Positions 22,244 through 33,254 of a DNA stretch of 64,000 nucleotides are shown here, one piece after another. The stretch is from Leguminivora glycinivorella (lineage: Eukaryota > Arthropoda > Insecta > Lepidoptera > Tortricidae): NCBI RefSeq assembly GCF_023078275.1, contig NC_062990.1, forward strand, positions 4,045,549 through 4,109,548, written 5' to 3'. Every line of letters begins with the position of its first letter. Position 1 is the first letter of the stretch. The notes under the pieces are model-generated. The model was not told the DNA's origin. It was given only the letters and a program-made list of their open reading frames with translations, and ran no database searches. A program made the translations under genes and the position numbers.

Positions 22244-23263
22244 ATTTAGCATTTTGGTTATATAATGAAACGTTTTTATTTTATGCTTGTATGAGAGATC
22301 ATATCAATTCAATTATGCGACCGAGTATGTTAAAGGGGTATAATATGCAGCCTTTTGTCCAAAATAATAATCAACGTTTTTACTCCAAGAAAGGTAACTA
22401 ACTTCCTAGGAACAAATTAGCTTTACTCAAATGTCATATGACCTGTAGTGACTAATATGATAAAATAATTGTAAACATTTATTTGTATTACAATTCGGGC
22501 AATTCGCCATTTAAGCGATCCTAATTAAATTTGTTTTTGGGATAAATTTAAATATGTAATTCAATTGGCAAATATGGGACATAATAAAACTGCGTTGGTT
22601 ATAAAGCAATGACACCAATTATATATTTACTCGTTAGAAACACATCAAATACTCGACAAGGGAGTAAAATCATAAACATGGTTACTATTAAGTTACGTAT
22701 AATGAAATAGTAAAATATGCTTATTTTTAATTACAATTTCATTAGTCAGTTTCATCAATTTATTCAGGTAGTTTTCATTAATTAATTTTCATAGTTAAAT
22801 ACGGGTAATTATTATTAAATAATCAGACATAAACAGCGTTGTAGAGTTGTTTATAACGAAACACTAAAACATTAACTTTTTAATTACATTTTCATTAATC
22901 CATTTCATAAATTAATTCAGACAATTTTCATTGAATAAATTCATAAATTAATTCAGGTATTTATTAAATAATCAGATTAAGGTACTTCAAATAATTTCAT
23001 AAATTAATTCAGACAATTATTATTATTATATAATTATTATTATTATATAATCAGATTAAGGTACTTATCTCTGTTCGTGGCGCTGGTAGAACTAAAAGTG
23101 ACCGCTCGCCGACGAGCAGTCCCTTTTATAACCAGTCCAGGTAAACTTGCCAGACCGACCCGGTTTCTTTGTCTACCGACATTATTGCCATAAATTTAAA
23201 TGTTTGAGAGAAACGTACCTTAAAATGTTACAATTATTAAACATTATAATGGCAAATCCAACA
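22244..23263. repeat. 3' long direct repeat (LTR-like)
   Basis: Identical in length and, as far as I can read, in sequence to 16725-17744. Identity of the two repeats implies very recent insertion if they were made by reverse transcription. Confidence 0.82.
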
Positions 23264-23657
23264 AGTTCATGTTTTTTTTTATAAACTATATTTTAAAATG
23301 GGGACTCAAAATTCGTGAAAACCTTTCGTGTGGTTTTTTTTGTTATAAGTTTCTAGATCAGTATTCATTTAACCACTTAGTTCATAGTAAATTCACTTGC
23401 TATTTTGAGTCCTGGTAAAGGCAGTTACTGGTTTCATTATGAATAAATATTAAGACGATACGGTAGGGGTCAATTCTCCATACAAACGCTCTCGACTATT
23501 TCCTCCCTGGTTTTTGAAGATAGAGCAATGATTTTTTCCACACAGATTGTTATTATTTTTATCTGAGGGTTTTTTTATTAACTTGCGTACAATTATAAAA
23601 TAAATAAAAAAAACAATTATTACTACATATATATATATAAAAAAAAAGGTAGGATAC

Positions 23658-24042
23658 CTAAAGGAACCCGTTCTGGGCCATGCCGGGTCCAAAGGTCCCC
23701 ATCACGCTAGCAGCGTTACCCCGCTGTATGGCGATGGAGACCTGTTGGACAAGCCATGACTCAGAACGGGGATCTTTTGTTTTCTCCCTGAGGCGCTTTC
23801 CGATCTCTCGGAAGAGTTCACGCGCCTCCCTTCCCCAGGGCCCGGCTGTCTCAACCGCGAAGGGCACGAAGTCATAAGTGGCTTCCAAGGCAGAGTACTT
23901 CAGGCGTTTGTTTTTGGCGGCAGTCTCTGCTGCTGAGCCTGCCGTCTTAACTGTGTGTCTGATATGGGATGCAGCAAATGTACTCACACACGTTGCATCC
24001 CATATAAGACACCGCCCTCTCTGCCAAGGAACCAGCGTCGTC
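23658..24042 (-). pseudogene. RLE-type LINE C-terminal fragment, 5'-truncated
   Basis: A minus-strand frame encodes the end of an endonuclease-like domain: LVPWQRGRCLIWDATCVST, then KYSALEATYDFVPFAVETAG, then VSIAIQRGNAASVMGTF. It is clearly homologous to residues about 175-290 of the plus-strand fragment at 25243-26151 but diverged. The WD-T and E-T-G pattern resembles PD-(D/E)xK nucleases, as in R2-type non-LTR elements. The insertion begins mid-gene at 24042 and has 10-bp duplications, so it is a typical 5'-truncated retrotransposition. Its 3' end is at about 23566. Confidence 0.75.
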
Positions 24043-24474
24043 TTTTTATCTGTGTCGGACCGTTTTGAATTCTTTGATATTCTGCTTTTTAAAGACTCTA
24101 GAGCCAATCAAAAATTACCAAAAACGGCCTTTTTCATTGTGTCGCAAAAAAAGGTGTGATACTCAAGATTGGTAACAATAAACCAAAAAATCAATCAATC
24201 AATCAATCAAAATATTCTTTATTCAAATAGGCTTACAATAAGCACTTTTAAATTGTCAACAGTGTACAATATTCATCTTATTCTAAATATCAGAGCAATT
24301 TATTGGTGCAATAAACAATATTGTTTTAAAACTACATTGATTTAATAAAATGATATCAATCTAAATTGTATAAAAAAATACTAGTATAAAAACTTCTAGA
24401 ATAAATTCTAAATGTCAAAAAAATTGTGTAAAAATACATTGAATTATCAATATCATCATTAATAAGCTATATAA

Positions 24475-25240
24475 TTAATGGTTTTCAGCAATACTTGTAT
24501 CCCACAGTGTTTCATCATTCATGTAGTCTTGTGTGCTATAGTAGGCTTTAGAGATCAGTATACGCTTTACATAATGTTTAAATCGATTAAAAGACAGTTC
24601 AGTGATGGCATTAGGAAGTTTGTTATAAAATCTTACACAATTACCCATGAATGATTTTTTAATTTTATGGAGCCGAGTGAAGGGCACTGCAAGCTTATGC
24701 TTATTTCTAGTGTTTATATTATGTACATCACAGTTTTTCTTAAATTTACAAATGTTTTTATGTACATACATAATATTCTCATAAATATATTGACAATGCA
24801 CTGTCATTATATTAATGTCCTTAAACTTATCTCTAAGTGAGTCTCTATGGTTCATTTTGTATATTGCTCGAATAGCCCTCTTCTGCAGAACAAATATGGT
24901 ATTTATCTCTGAAGCACTGCCCCATAGTAAAATACCATATGACATAATGCTGTGAAAGTAACTAAAATAAACTAATCGAGCTGTTTCCACGTCTGTTAAC
25001 TGACGGATCTTGCTCACTGCAAATGCTGCAGAGCTCAGTCTATTCGAGAGGGTAGCAATATGGGGACCCCACTGAAGTTTAGAATCTAAAGTTATGCCAA
25101 GAAAAACTGTACTATCTACCAGTTCCAATTCCTCATCCTTCACAACGACACTTGCTTGTTCATTTTTAGCATTACTCGTTACAAACTTAATACATTTAGT
25201 CTTTTTCTCATTTAACAATAAGTTATTAACACTAAACCAA
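24475..25240 (-). pseudogene. LINE ORF2 C-terminal part (RT thumb and tail)
   Basis: Continues the ORF2 that stops at 26354 once the inserted fragment is ignored: the Asn-Trp pair before the insertion is followed here by phenylalanine and SVNNLLLNEKKTKCIKFV. It then holds VFLGITLDSKLQWGPHI and the RAIRAIYKMNHRDS segment, typical of Jockey/CR1 RT C-terminal regions. The stop lies at 24475. Internally intact; separated from its catalytic half only by the insertion. Confidence 0.88.
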
Positions 25241-25242
25241 TT

Positions 25243-26151
25243 TCAGTTTTCAGTATTTTGTCAGTTCGTGAGATCGATATGCACATGCCTTTTGTGGGTA
25301 GCGCATTGGATGAGTGGGCTGTTCGCTATTCCAGCGGGGCCAGACCGGACAACCTCGGAGCTCAGAGATCGTGGGATGACCTTCTGTGCCGTCAGGCATA
25401 CGAACAGTTGCTGGAGAGCGCATCGGGGGTTGAGTTGGCTCGGTTAAAGGCGGCAGTGGCGCCCGAGTCGGGGGCCTGGCTACACGCCTTGCCATCATCG
25501 CACTTGGGTACGTTGTTGGATAACGACTCCTTGAGGATTGGTGCTGCGTTAAGGCTCGGGTGTACTGTGTGTGAGCCTCATCCATGTGTCTGTGGTGTAA
25601 CGGTGGAGGCAAATGGGCACCATGGGCTGAGTTGTGCGCGGTGTGCTGGTAGGTTTCCTCGACATCATGCGATTAATGATATCGTTCGCAGGGCGATGGT
25701 GTCGGCGAACCTGCCGTGCGTGTTGGAGCCCCAGGGCCTTAGTCGTACGGATGGAAAGAGGCCTGACGGTCTCACTCTCGTTCCGTGGGCTAAAGGTCGT
25801 AGTCTGTTGTGGGATGCTACGTGTGTGAGCACGTTTGCTCCATCACATCTGGCACAGACTACGCGTGCGGCGGGCGGGGCGGCGGAGTACGCGGCAAGGC
25901 AAAAGCATACCAAGTACTCGAACTTGAAGCCGGTGTACGATTTTGTCCCTGTTGCGGTTGAGTCGGCTGGTCCCTGGTGCGCCGAAGCCAAGGATTTTGT
26001 GAAGGCCCTGGGTAGACGCTTGCGGGATAGGGGTTGCGATCCTAGATCGGGTTCGTACCTGGTACAACGTATATCGTTGGCTATACAGCGCGGCAACGCG
26101 GCTGGTATTTTGGGGACGTTTGTTCCGGGTACTGACCGGGTTGGGATATAA
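25243..26151 (+). pseudogene. C-terminal part of a non-LTR polyprotein with CCHC and restriction-like endonuclease motifs
   Basis: The frame is already open at the insertion edge, so the protein is a truncated tail and not a gene with its own start. A zinc-knuckle-like C-x2-C... pattern (TVCEPHPCVCG, then GHHGLSC) is followed by RHHAINDIVRRA, KRPDGLTLVPW, SLLWDATC and DFVPVAVESAG. This order (CCHC, RH, RPD, D-x-T, E) matches the restriction-like endonuclease region of R2/CRE-type retrotransposons. I infer the class from motif order and cannot name the family. GC content is well above the host LINE. Confidence 0.72.
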
Positions 26152-26363
26152 GGTTTTTATTAAGGGTATTGTGTTTGCCTTTTTTTTGTGTGCTTGAGTT
26201 TTGACGATGCGTGTTGCGGATAATGTATGTTATGGTAATGTTTTATTTTGACGAAACCTTAGGTGGATGGACACTCTGTTATATGACGAAGCCTGCGCTG
26301 TGGATCTAAACGTATGTATTTTTTAATGATTTCTTTTGTTCAATAAAAATTTCTTAAAGTTTT
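25243..26363 (+). mobile_element. 5'-truncated RLE-type LINE fragment inserted in LINE ORF2
   Basis: An 1121-bp insertion between AACCAATT duplications. It starts in mid-reading-frame and ends with a 3' untranslated region containing TTGTTCAATAAAAATTTCTT before the duplication. Orientation is opposite to the host LINE. No poly(A) tail is visible. Confidence 0.82.
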
Positions 26364-28441
26364 AACCAATTAACTACTTCGGAAATAGCATTGTTTACAT
26401 TTTCACAAGTTTGTTGTTGACGTTTGACTTTGAAAATAAGGGAAGTATCATCTGCAAACAATACTATATCATGGTGGGTCTTTACAAGATATGGCAGGTC
26501 ATTAATGTAGATAAGGAACAGGAAAGGCCCCAATATTGATCCCTGCGGTACACCCATAGAGACTAGTGACCCCGGTGAGCGCTGTCCATTCACGTCGACC
26601 CTTTGTATTCTATCGTGTAAGTAAGATTTGACTAAATTCAGTGCCGATCCTCTCACTCCATAGTAGTGCAATTTCCTGATCAGTGTTTCATGACAGACGC
26701 AATCGAAAGCCTTAGATAAATCACAGAAGATACCCAAGGCATCCTGTGACTCCTCCCAGGCATCGAAAATCAGTTTGATTAGCTCAACACCAGCGTCGGT
26801 TGTTGAGCGACCCCGTGTAAAACCAAATTGTTTATTGTGCATTAGATTATTGATGTTAAAATGTTGCAATAGCTGAAATAACACTAACTTTTCAAAAATT
26901 TTGCTGAATGTCGGTAACACTGATATCGGTCTAAAATTAGTGGGGTCGGATGTGCTACCAGATTTAAATAATGGAATGACTTTACTGTGTTTCATAAGAT
27001 CAGGAAACTCACCACAATCAACACTGTTATTAAAGATAACTACCAAGTCAGGCGCTACAATTTCTATTAAAGATTTAACACCATGGACAGAGACTCCCCA
27101 AAGGTCACAAGTTTTTTTAACATTAATTGATTGAAATGCCTTAATTATATCTGAGGTACTAACATGTTCAAATACAAGGTCTCTACTACATTCTGTGACA
27201 TTATCTTCTAACAATGTAACGGCAGATGCAGGTGATGAATTTAAGTGCCTAGTTGTGGAAACTGGTATATCAGTGAAGAACTTTTCAAATTCTGTTGCTA
27301 CTTCTAAATTGGAATCTACAATTTTGCCATCAATTTTTAATTTCAGTTCATTTGTTCTTTGCTTTGATCGACCAGTCTCCACGTTAATTACTTTCCACGT
27401 TGCTTTAATTATATCGGAACTACTTTTAATTTTCTTGCTTAAATAATTACGTTTAGCGGTATGACAATCTAATTTAAACTGTTTCGAAAATTGTTTGACA
27501 TGTTCTTTAAATTCATCACTCGTATTAAACCGCCGTTCCTCATACAAGGCATACAATGCACGTCTTCGTTGATGTAACTCTGCAGTTGCCCACTCACTAA
27601 AAACTGATGCATCACTAACCGTGACCGTTTTTGTTGTAAATATCGTATTATAATTTTCCATATATGTGTGAAAGAATGAATTATACATATCATTAGGACT
27701 CATGTTTGGAGACAGAACGGGTAGCGCCTGAACTAAACTCTGTTTCATTCTTTCCACGCGGTCCGAGGTTACTGGTACAAAAGTTATCTGTTTTTTCAAG
27801 GTATTTTTCCTAGCAGCTTCAAATACCATTAATTGACCTAAATGGTCGGACTCTAAATTGCTGATTACATTTTTTGTAATAGGAAAAATATCTGTGAAAA
27901 TATTATCTATACAGGTTGCACTAGTAGCAGTCACTCTAGTAGGCTCCATAAAAATGTGGTTCAGATTACATGATTTGAAAAAATTCAACAGCCTACAACT
28001 TAATGTCGAATTTTCTAAAATATTTACATTAAAGTCGCCGCAAATAAGTAATTTCTTGCTGGAAGGCGATATTTTCAGTAGCACAGATTCCATTATGCTT
28101 TCAAATAATTCAAAATTACTTAATGGCGGCCTATACACGCACACAACAATAAATTGCTCCAATTCTACTGCACTTAGTTCTATAGTCCGTTCAACAGACA
28201 TGGACACAATATCCTTGCGTTCCTTAAATTTTAACTGATTATTTATTATAATTAACGACCCACCATGTATGGAACTATGCCTGGTGAACGAACTTCCTAC
28301 CTGGTGATTAATAAATTGAGGCATTAATTCATTATTTTTTAACCAGTGTTCAGTAATACATAAAATATCTATATAAAAATCCTTCATAAAAAGTTCAATT
28401 TGTAAATCTTTACCTCTAATACATTGAATATTTTGATGCAC
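26354..28441 (-). pseudogene. LINE ORF2 N-terminal part: endonuclease and RT catalytic domain
   Basis: 695 residues with an endonuclease (LCITEHWL, LLICGDFNVNI with intact GDFN, ESDHLGQL) and RT blocks (NFRPISVLPTFSKIFEKL, FGFTRGRSTTDA, IFCDLSKAFDCV, GVPQGSILGPFLFL, LFADDTSL). The frame stays open upstream to about 28520, so the true start is uncertain; the 28441 start is a GTG. The 3' end is an artificial stop created by the inserted fragment. Apart from that, all catalytic residues are present, so this copy was probably active until the insertion. Confidence 0.88.
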
Positions 28442-28530
28442 CAGGTGGATATACTTCCCTTGCTTACAGTTTTTTTCCTTATATTTACTTAAGTCTAGAT
28501 TGCCAGAGACAGAATCTTTTGTCTTAAAAG

Positions 28531-29019
28531 CTAGTTTAAATCATTGGTTATGACTGGAACCAATTCCAAGTTCATACTTTGCTGCTCAATAGGAGCAGAA
28601 TTGTCTGCCAAATTTTTGGCAGAAATGTCAAGTAAATAGGATAGCGATAATGCTATTTGTCTTTTGTAATAATTTGAAAGGTAACAATTACCTTTAGTCA
28701 AAAATACCATAGGCATATGGTATTTACTAACAAATTTGTTAGTGTCAATTATGCTAACCTTACTACTATATGTACAAAGATTATATAAAGCTATATTTAA
28801 CTTATGTCTAGTGTTATTTTCTGCCTCTGACATTTGGGAACAGTAGGGGAATGTGAAAAAAATAATTTTATGCACTGCCATTGAGTTTAACTGTTCAAAG
28901 TATTTGACCAAATTATTTTTGTTCACATTGCCCCTATTTCCCATAAAGATAAGCAGTGTCGTCTGAGAATGAATATCACTGTCATTTAAAATTAAACGGT
29001 CAAGTAAAATTAAAATTAA
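28531..29019 (-). pseudogene. LINE ORF1 fragment, SGNH esterase-like
   Basis: The frame is open from the LINE 5' edge. It carries LLIFMGNRGN, KIIFFTFPYCSQM, RHKLNIALYNLC and IIDTNKF, then a run ending RQIALSLSYLL. The Gly-Asn block, the proline-tyrosine-cysteine strand and the Asp-Thr-Asn block resemble the esterase domain of CR1/L2 ORF1 proteins, which is thought to aid membrane or nucleic-acid interaction during retrotransposition. It is 5'-truncated, and its stop overlaps the open upstream part of ORF2. Confidence 0.65.
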
Positions 29020-29020
29020 A

Positions 29021-29061
29021 TCTATGTCGGACCGTTTAAATCTAAACGGTCCGACATAGAT
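29021..29061. repeat. 41-bp near-perfect palindrome at the LINE 5' junction
   Basis: TCTATGTCGGACCGTTTA is followed within 4 bp by its reverse complement. The right arm belongs to repeat P1; the left arm is an inverted copy of that flank at the truncated 5' end of the LINE. Confidence 0.85.
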
Positions 29062-29198
29062 TATTTTATTGTTATTCAGATTCTCAAATTTCGTTCCGAT
29101 TGATAAAGTTTTGAAGGAGGAAACAGTCGAGAGCGGAACCTCGATTTTAAAGATTTTTTCGCAATATCTTTTAACTGAGTTGTTCTTAAGACGATACG

Positions 29199-29580
29199 AT
29201 ACCCCTCATTTCTCCATACAAACGCTCTCGCCTGTTTCCTCTCTGGTTTTTGAAGCTAGATTAATGGTTTTTTCAACACAAGTTTTTATTATCAATATCT
29301 GTGTCGGACCGTTTTGCTTTTTTTGATATTTTTGTTTTAAAAGGAATTAGAGCCTCTCAAAGTTGGCAAAAACGGCTTAATTGAATTTGCCAGAAAGAAA
29401 GGAGTGGTATTCAAAACTGAGACCAATTATCCTAAAAAACGAAACGGTCCGACACAGATAATTTCCTTGTCATTCGGATTTCCAAATTTCGTAACGATTG
29501 GTTAAGTTTTGGAGGAGGAAACAGTCGAGAGCGGAACCTCGATTTTTGCGGGTTTTACGCGGGATTTCGCGCCTGAGCTG
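29199..29580. repeat. Palindromic repeat family P1, copy 2 (intact)
   Basis: Arms CATACAAACGCTCTCGCCTG...and GAGGAAACAGTCGAGAGCGG... face each other, with inner inverted motifs GTGTCGGACCGTTTTG and AAACGGTCCGACAC. About 380 bp; no coding potential. Confidence 0.78.
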
Positions 29581-30129
29581 CAGTTGTCCCTATCGCACCA
29601 AATTTAGGGGCGGGGCTAAGTTTTTAAATACGTACACTAAAATAAAGTGATGGGTAATACTCGACATCTAATGTCGATAATCTAGTGATGTGAAAAGTTA
29701 TCGATATACTACGTCGAAATATCGACATACCGTGTTCGACGAACATTTTAGTTAGAAATACGTATATATTCTGTGGAAATACTAAGTCCATATTTTTATA
29801 AGTATAGGTACGTAACAATTACATACAGGTATAGGTTTATTTTATACATGCATAACTTTTCTCGTCAATGGTTTACTAGTATCAATTATAAAGTTATGTT
29901 GTATTTTACGATAGATTCCACGAATATTAGGCAACGGTATTCGGTATTTTATATTCGGTCTTTTCAGCCACTTTGCCAAAAATTTGGTATTCGGTCATCA
30001 TTGCTTATTTATTACTATTCTGCCCAACACCAATTAGGTAAGTAGTTATATTATATGTACTTATTTACATACAATAAAAACAAACATAATATTAATGGTA
30101 TAATTCATGTTTAAAAATATTTTAAAAAA
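29581..30129. other. AT-rich intergenic, no gene seen
   Basis: Contains TATCGATATACTACGTCGAA-like and TATTCGGTATTTTATATTCG-like short repeats but no supported gene. Confidence 0.5.
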
Positions 30130-30309
30130 CGATGGGCCTTATTTAGTAATAATAGTTTGTTCAGGTAGGGTACCTGTACCTGCTCTTAATAAGGCCTAGT
30201 CCTTATATTTCTTCTAAGTTTTATCAGTCATACCGTTTTGTACATTTTCTTCGCAGACATTTAATCAAAAAATGCCCTAAATAGTTACTACTCTAAATAA
30301 GGCCCATCG
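30130..30309. mobile_element. MITE with CGATGGGCCTTATTTAG termini
   Basis: Left end CGATGGGCCTTATTTAGTA and right end CTAAATAAGGCCCATCG are inverted repeats. A related half-element starts at about 31851 (GATGGGCCTTATTTTATA) and ends near CGGGCCTTATTTG (32000). No clear target duplication. Confidence 0.7.
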
Positions 30310-30562
30310 CTCACTTCTTAAGTTTTATAACTTGGTGTAAACATTGTGTTCATGAATTCAATCATCAATTTTTGTAATAAGTATTTATACTAAGGTCTGT
30401 CGTCTAAAACACATTTATTCAGGACTATGCATTTAGGTTATGGTGCTCTAAATTTAGAGGGTCCGAGTCCTAGCAAGTGGTGCATTAAGGTCAATGCATA
30501 CAACATTGGCATACTTTATTTCATACTATATAGTTTAAATGGATAAAATTAGGTGTGAAATA

Positions 30563-31237
30563 AAACTATAGAAACGGATTAATTCGTATATAATGAATTT
30601 ACAATTCATCCCGACGTTTCGAACACTTTACAGCGCTCGTGGTCAAGGGGTGACCGAGGAAAAATTACAATGTGCAAAAGCTACCTACATATAAGAAATA
30701 TTAACGAACCACGACTATAAATAAAATAGATTTCTAAGGCAGGTTCACACACTATTAATAAAGCTAGTTATACAATGTTCAAAAAATTTACCATTACTAT
30801 GTTACAAAAAAAAAGCAATCAATTAATCTACACAAAATTTACAAAAACAAACTGCAAATGTCCAACACCATACAACCGAACACAAATGCCTCACAGTCTT
30901 CGTCGTGCTTGTTCCATTATCAGATGAACTACTAGATCCTAAGCCGGTGGTAAAGTAAAGCCATCTTCTCTATTAAAATTTGGATATTTCTTGATCTCAA
31001 TGGCCTCGCGCAACATTCTGGGTATATACCGCTTCTCCTTAGCAAGAACCAGAGGCTTATCAAACTTTATAGCATGATTGACTTAATCCATGACATGTTC
31101 AGAGACTGCAGACTTTTGCCGACGGTGCTTGACATCCGCTATGTGTTCCTTCACCCGTGTGGAAATACTTCGTTTTGTCTGCCCCACATACGACTCACTA
31201 TACGCGATTTAATCCGTTTCCATAGTTTTATTTTATG
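30563..31237 (-). mobile_element. Penelope-like element remnant, minus strand
   Basis: The outer ends AACTATAGAAACGGATTAAT and (inverted) ATTTAATCCGTTTCCATAGT form ~25-bp inverted termini. Inside are CCCGACGTTTCGAACACTTT and GCGCTCGTGGTCAAGGGG, common at Penelope-like ends, and a GIY-YIG endonuclease fragment on the minus strand. Confidence 0.75.
30939..31200 (-). pseudogene. Penelope GIY-YIG endonuclease C-terminus, broken
   Basis: Minus-strand reading gives YVGQTKRSISTRVKEH (central GIY-YIG region with the catalytic Arg), then KSAVSEHVMD and an in-frame stop. It resumes as KFDKPLVLAKEKRYIPRMLR and EAIEIKKYPNFNREDG and ends with a stop at 30939-30941. This is the family's usual C-terminal order. 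The domain start, including the GIY block, is missing, so the copy is dead. Confidence 0.72.
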
Positions 31238-31677
31238 AGTAACTATCGCGGTAACCGAAGACAACATTAAAATTAGGTAGTTAATTAAAGTAGTTTGGAG
31301 TTACCTGCTGTCCTACGGGATAAATATTATAATATACATATCCATATATTTTTATTCTTTTCCTTCCGGCGACCGGAAGGACGTATTGACAAACACTTTC
31401 AGCTAGTGTGTCAGTTCCTTTGTCGCCCATGTTTCACAACTAAAGAGTAAGACGAAATTGACGATAGATAAATTTTACAAATAGTGAACAAGTGAAGATG
31501 CTCTAACTGAAACAATTACTTTTCATATTAATAATGTTTACCATTATACACAGAGCACAATCTCATCGGTAAATATTGTCAATATTACTTTATTTCGACG
31601 TGCTTTTATCATAGCGCTCTTGAATAATACGATTTGTATTTGTAAAGAAAATATCTCCTAGACACATACTATCAATT
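31238..31677. other. Intergenic, no gene seen
   Basis: Mixed-composition sequence without a supported gene or a repeat I can place. Confidence 0.5.
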
Positions 31678-31797
31678 GTGTCGCTTAGTTTCAAACTTGG
31701 GTACTTAAATCCATTCTGCTTTAAGATTGAATATATAAAAAATATATATTAACCTTATAGCAGAATGGATTTATCCAGGTTTGAAGTTAAGCGACAC
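31678..31797. mobile_element. 120-bp MITE (GTGTCGCTTA termini), copy 1
   Basis: GTGTCGCTTAGTTTCAAAC at the left faces GTTTGAAGTTAAGCGACAC at the right. Flanks are AATT (31674-31677 and 31798-31801). The interior carries CCATTCTGCTTTAAG and its near-complement. Copy 2 is at 33719. Confidence 0.8.
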
Positions 31798-32062
31798 AAT
31801 TACGCTTAATTCGGTATGTAAGAAATACCTTAATTTTTGTTAACTTACTGATGGGCCTTATTTTATACATGCAGCAATTTGGGTTCATGTGCACCTACTT
31901 AATGCACAATTGCACATGGACCCAAATTTTTGACCCATTTACACTTATCTAATTATAAAATGTACATAACATTTCGAGACTTTTACCCGGGCCTTATTTG
32001 TATGTAGATTACAGATGCACTTAGTTGGTAGATGAAATGAGTGTTATCTACGTTTTAATTCT

Positions 32063-32300
32063 ATGAATGAATGAATGAATGAATGAATGAATGAATGAAT
32101 GATTTATTCACAAGAACATACATATAAGATACAGATACAGGGCATGCACTTATATACTATATTCTGCCATTCGGCATGTGAAATTTGATTGTATTCATGC
32201 AAGAAACAGAAGTACTGAGCTACCTTTTCGTGCACAAACACAGGTTTGACATTGACTGCTGTCATTTATGCCAAATAACAGTTGATACCAAATCTAATAT
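32063..32300 (-). repeat. LINE 3' fragment with (GAAT)n tail, minus strand
   Basis: AATG repeats at about 32063-32101, then GATTTATTCACAAGAAC; the same layout as 11064. The interval 32301-32855 has no supported gene. Confidence 0.5.
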
Positions 32301-32855
32301 TAAAACTTAAAACTAAAGAAATCGTCTAGGGAATAAAAGCAACAATCACACAATAACTTATACAGTTTGTTTTTGAAATCCGTATAAGTAAGGGTCTTTA
32401 AATATGGTAACAGAAATGCTGATATCTAAGAGTATCAATAAGTTCTAAATAATAAAAATATCAAAAGTATCTATACGTTTAAGTACCGATACCTAGGTTT
32501 AAATTTAGCTGGAAAATTAGTTAAGCATTTTTATGGTTGGTCTTGTTCTGTGCTAAGCCTTGTATTTCTAATGCTAGATAGGTAATATGTATACCTACAG
32601 CCCTAGAAAATTATAAATATAAGATGCATATGTAGCTTTCCATCTGAAAAAAGGTGCAATAACATTTTGTTTGGCAGATTTTTTGTTAGAATTCTGCTAA
32701 AAAGTTCTAATTACGTACACTCTTGGAACATAATCTGGTGTCTGGTAAGTATAATAGGTACCAAATTGTCCTAGTTAAATTTTCCTACGCTGTCATTTCT
32801 GTCATTATGTGCAAAAAATAATGAATAAGATTCACATAAACTTTTGGTAGGTAGA

Positions 32856-33023
32856 TACTGTCAACCGATTATGTAGAATCCTAGGCCACTCTAGAACCCT
32901 GTCGTATTGACACCGTGCTTTATTTGCTATAGAAGTCAGTTTTACTTTTACTGTGAAGTCTGTGAAAGAGGACTACAGTGGCCTATGAGTCCTATGACAT
33001 ATAATTCAGATTGGTTGACTGTA
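32856..33023. mobile_element. MITE family M1, copy 3
   Basis: Tips TACTGTCAACC and GGTTGACTGTA with CCTAGGCCACTCTAGAAC and CAGTGGCCTATGAGTCC inside, matching the pair at 13605-13921. The interior is diverged. Confidence 0.75.
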
Positions 33024-33254
33024 CGTACCTACTCCTATAATATGGCTTCTCTTTGACATCGAAAAGGTTTTAGCTTTTTACATACCGAATAACTTTATTT
33101 CGCTAACATGATTTCTTTTAAGATAATCACATTACTTATGTATAAGATAAGGAACTGTTTTTACAATACTTAAAACATTACAAATTTGCATTTTAGTCAA
33201 ATCAGTACACTTAGTATACTTCACGGAGTCCAAAACATTAGGCATCAGAAGTCC

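Larger units (their letters stand above)
16725..23263. mobile_element. LTR-like element without gag/pol (1020-bp identical direct repeats, AGTT duplication)
   Basis: Two direct repeats, 16725-17744 and 22244-23263, are each 1020 bp and I found no mismatch on reading them line by line. Immediately outside lie AGTT (16721-16724) and AGTT (23264-23267), while the inner flanks differ, so the boundaries are exact. This is the signature of LTR retrotransposon integration. The repeats begin ATTTAGC and end CCAACA, not the usual TG...CA. The 4.5-kb interior has no recognisable gag, protease, RT or integrase, no clear purine tract before the 3' repeat and no obvious primer-binding site. It would need enzymes supplied by another element. 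Confidence 0.75.
24190..29020 (-). mobile_element. CR1/L2-like LINE, minus strand, interrupted by another LINE fragment
   Basis: Reads from about 29020 (5'-truncated) through an ORF1 esterase-like fragment and an endonuclease-RT ORF2 to a 3' end with AATAAAGAATATTTTGATTG and TTGA repeats at 24190-24210. ORF2 is broken only by a clean insertion at 25243-26363 with 8-bp AACCAATT duplications (25235-25242 and 26364-26371). An SGNH-type ORF1 and a short tandem 3' tail point to the CR1/L2 group. Confidence 0.85.
23455..29180. repeat. Palindromic repeat family P1, copy 1, split by two insertions
   Basis: Pieces at about 23455-23565, 24043-24189 and 29041-29180 join, once the insertions are removed, into a ~380-bp palindromic unit like copy 2 at 29199-29580. 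Shared landmarks are CTCCATACAAACGCTCTCG, GTGTCGGACCGTTTTG, AACGGTCCGACA and GGAGGAAACAGTCGAGAGCG. The first insertion (23566-24042) is bounded by TTTTTATCTG at 23556-23565 and 24043-24052. Confidence 0.75.

Noticed and set aside
16725..23263. Autonomous LTR retrotransposon
   Set aside because: No gag, protease, RT, RNase H or integrase motif found on either strand in the interior.
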